Shown here piece by piece: positions 4,592 through 5,130 of a stretch of DNA of 5,130 bases. The DNA comes from Synergistaceae bacterium (GTDB taxonomy: Bacteria > Synergistota > Synergistia > Synergistales > Aminobacteriaceae): NCBI GenBank assembly GCA_017448375.1, contig JAFSLR010000042.1:1-5130 (forward strand). Reading direction: 5' to 3'. The notes below the pieces were generated by a model. It saw only the letters and a list, made by a program, of their open reading frames with translations. It searched no databases and was not told the origin of the DNA. How positions within the stretch are numbered: the stretch's first letter is position 1; every line of letters starts with the position of its first letter. The translations under genes and the position numbers were made by a program.

Positions 4592-5130
4592 TTACTCGGC
4601 TGCTAACCCTGCTTCAAGCTCTTTGACTTCTTCGGGGTCTTCCTTGTTCATCTGCTCTGCGTCCCTGTAAAGAGGCTGTGCAAAGTAAACTCTCAGGACT
4701 TCGGCGTATGTCGGGTCATTGAGTACGATCTCTTTGCAGATTCCCGCGAGCTTGTCGACTATTGCTTTGTCGGTGCCTTTCGGGAATTTGATTTCATACT
4801 TTTTCGCCGTTACTACTTTGTCATATCCCAGCTCCGTAAATGTCGGGAAATCAATTCCGGGAACTCTCTGCTTTGACATTACCGCGAGGCAAATCAAGTC
4901 GCCCTTCTCGATGTAATCCCTAACCTGCATATAGTTTGCCGCGAGAATATCGCACTGTCCGCCCAACATGGCCGCCATTCTCTCACCGCCTGAAGTGCCG
5001 ATGTTGATGTTGTCGAACTGGACTCCTGCCTGACGCTCTAACATTGTCCCGAGGTATTCAGTTGTTGAGCCGAAAACTGTCGAGTAACGAACCTTTCCGG
5101 GATTCTCTTTTGCGTAAGCTATCATGTCGG
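4592..5130 (-). CDS. tctC: TctC-type solute-binding protein of a tripartite tricarboxylate transporter (C-terminal 178 residues)
   Basis: The gene enters from the window edge already in frame. The codon before the ATG at 5125 is GAC and the frame stays open, so that Met is internal. Full-length TctC/Bug proteins are about 300-330 residues, so roughly the first half, including the signal peptide, is missing. Family hallmarks counted from the internal Met: IAYAKENPGKVRYST (2-16), GSTTEYLG (19-26), a GTSGGERMAAMLGGQCDIL stretch (43-61) forming the ligand-pocket region, EKGDLICLAVMSKQRVPG (73-90), FPTFTELGY (92-100), and FPKGTD at 113-118 in place of the common aP.GTP, followed by helix AIVDKLAGICKEIV. 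The C-terminus is acidic (EDPEEVKELEAGLAAE) and differs from the usual ending, in which a last helix carries a W..v.k pattern. The protein captures an organic anion outside the inner membrane and delivers it to TctA/TctB. Ligand unknown. Confidence 0.92.
   Translation of the reverse strand, partial: DMIAYAKENPGKVRYSTVFGSTTEYLGTMLERQAGVQFDNINIGTSGGERMAAMLGGQCDILAANYMQVRDYIEKGDLICLAVMSKQRVPGIDFPTFTELGYDKVVTAKKYEIKFPKGTDKAIVDKLAGICKEIVLNDPTYAEVLRVYFAQPLYRDAEQMNKEDPEEVKELEAGLAAE

Noticed and set aside
5123..5125. ATG at 5125 as the true start of the TctC-like gene
   Set aside because: The frame continues upstream to the window edge, and the following residues match the middle of TctC proteins, not a signal peptide.

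Overview
Every gene in this window lies on the minus strand, so the order of transcription runs from high to low coordinates: tctC (3' part only) - tctB - tctA - a metal-dependent amidohydrolase - a divergent RelA/SpoT-fold protein - plsY (first 26 codons only). Base composition is intermediate, Shine-Dalgarno sites are mostly strong, and gaps are short (12-94 nt). The gene content fits an anaerobic, amino-acid- or organic-acid-using bacterium. The style recalls gut or rumen Synergistota or a related Firmicute, but nothing here proves the phylum.

Region by region. 4592-5130 holds the C-terminal half of a TctC-type solute-binding protein. A hairpin plus T-run (4539-4575) follows it and could reduce read-through into tctB. 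4045-4515 is the small membrane subunit TctB, and 2503-4032 the large permease TctA, 12 nt apart. A second hairpin with a T-rich tail (2446-2480) lies between tctA and the next gene. 1288-2430 is an amidohydrolase of the dihydroorotase-like/deacetylase type with a complete set of metal ligands. 173-1261 is a standalone RelA/SpoT-like protein that keeps the fold signature but has lost almost all nucleotide-binding and catalytic residues. 80-172 holds a compact foldable repeat element, of which a second degenerate half-copy forms the 3' end of the RelA/SpoT-like gene. 1-79 is the start of plsY.

How it may work together: TctCBA is a complete tripartite tricarboxylate transporter (periplasmic binding protein plus two membrane proteins) for an organic anion. 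The co-directional amidohydrolase could act on the imported compound, for example an N-acyl, N-carbamoyl, ester or cyclic-amide acid. That link rests on gene order alone. The RelA/SpoT-like gene follows 26 nt later but lacks a Shine-Dalgarno site and has a possible extended -10 box placed for a leaderless transcript, so it may be separately expressed. plsY is a housekeeping phospholipid gene with its own ribosome binding site. It marks the return to ordinary chromosome.

The most notable item is the intact but catalytically stripped RelA/SpoT-like protein. No CRISPR array, tRNA, rRNA, insertion sequence or integrase was seen.
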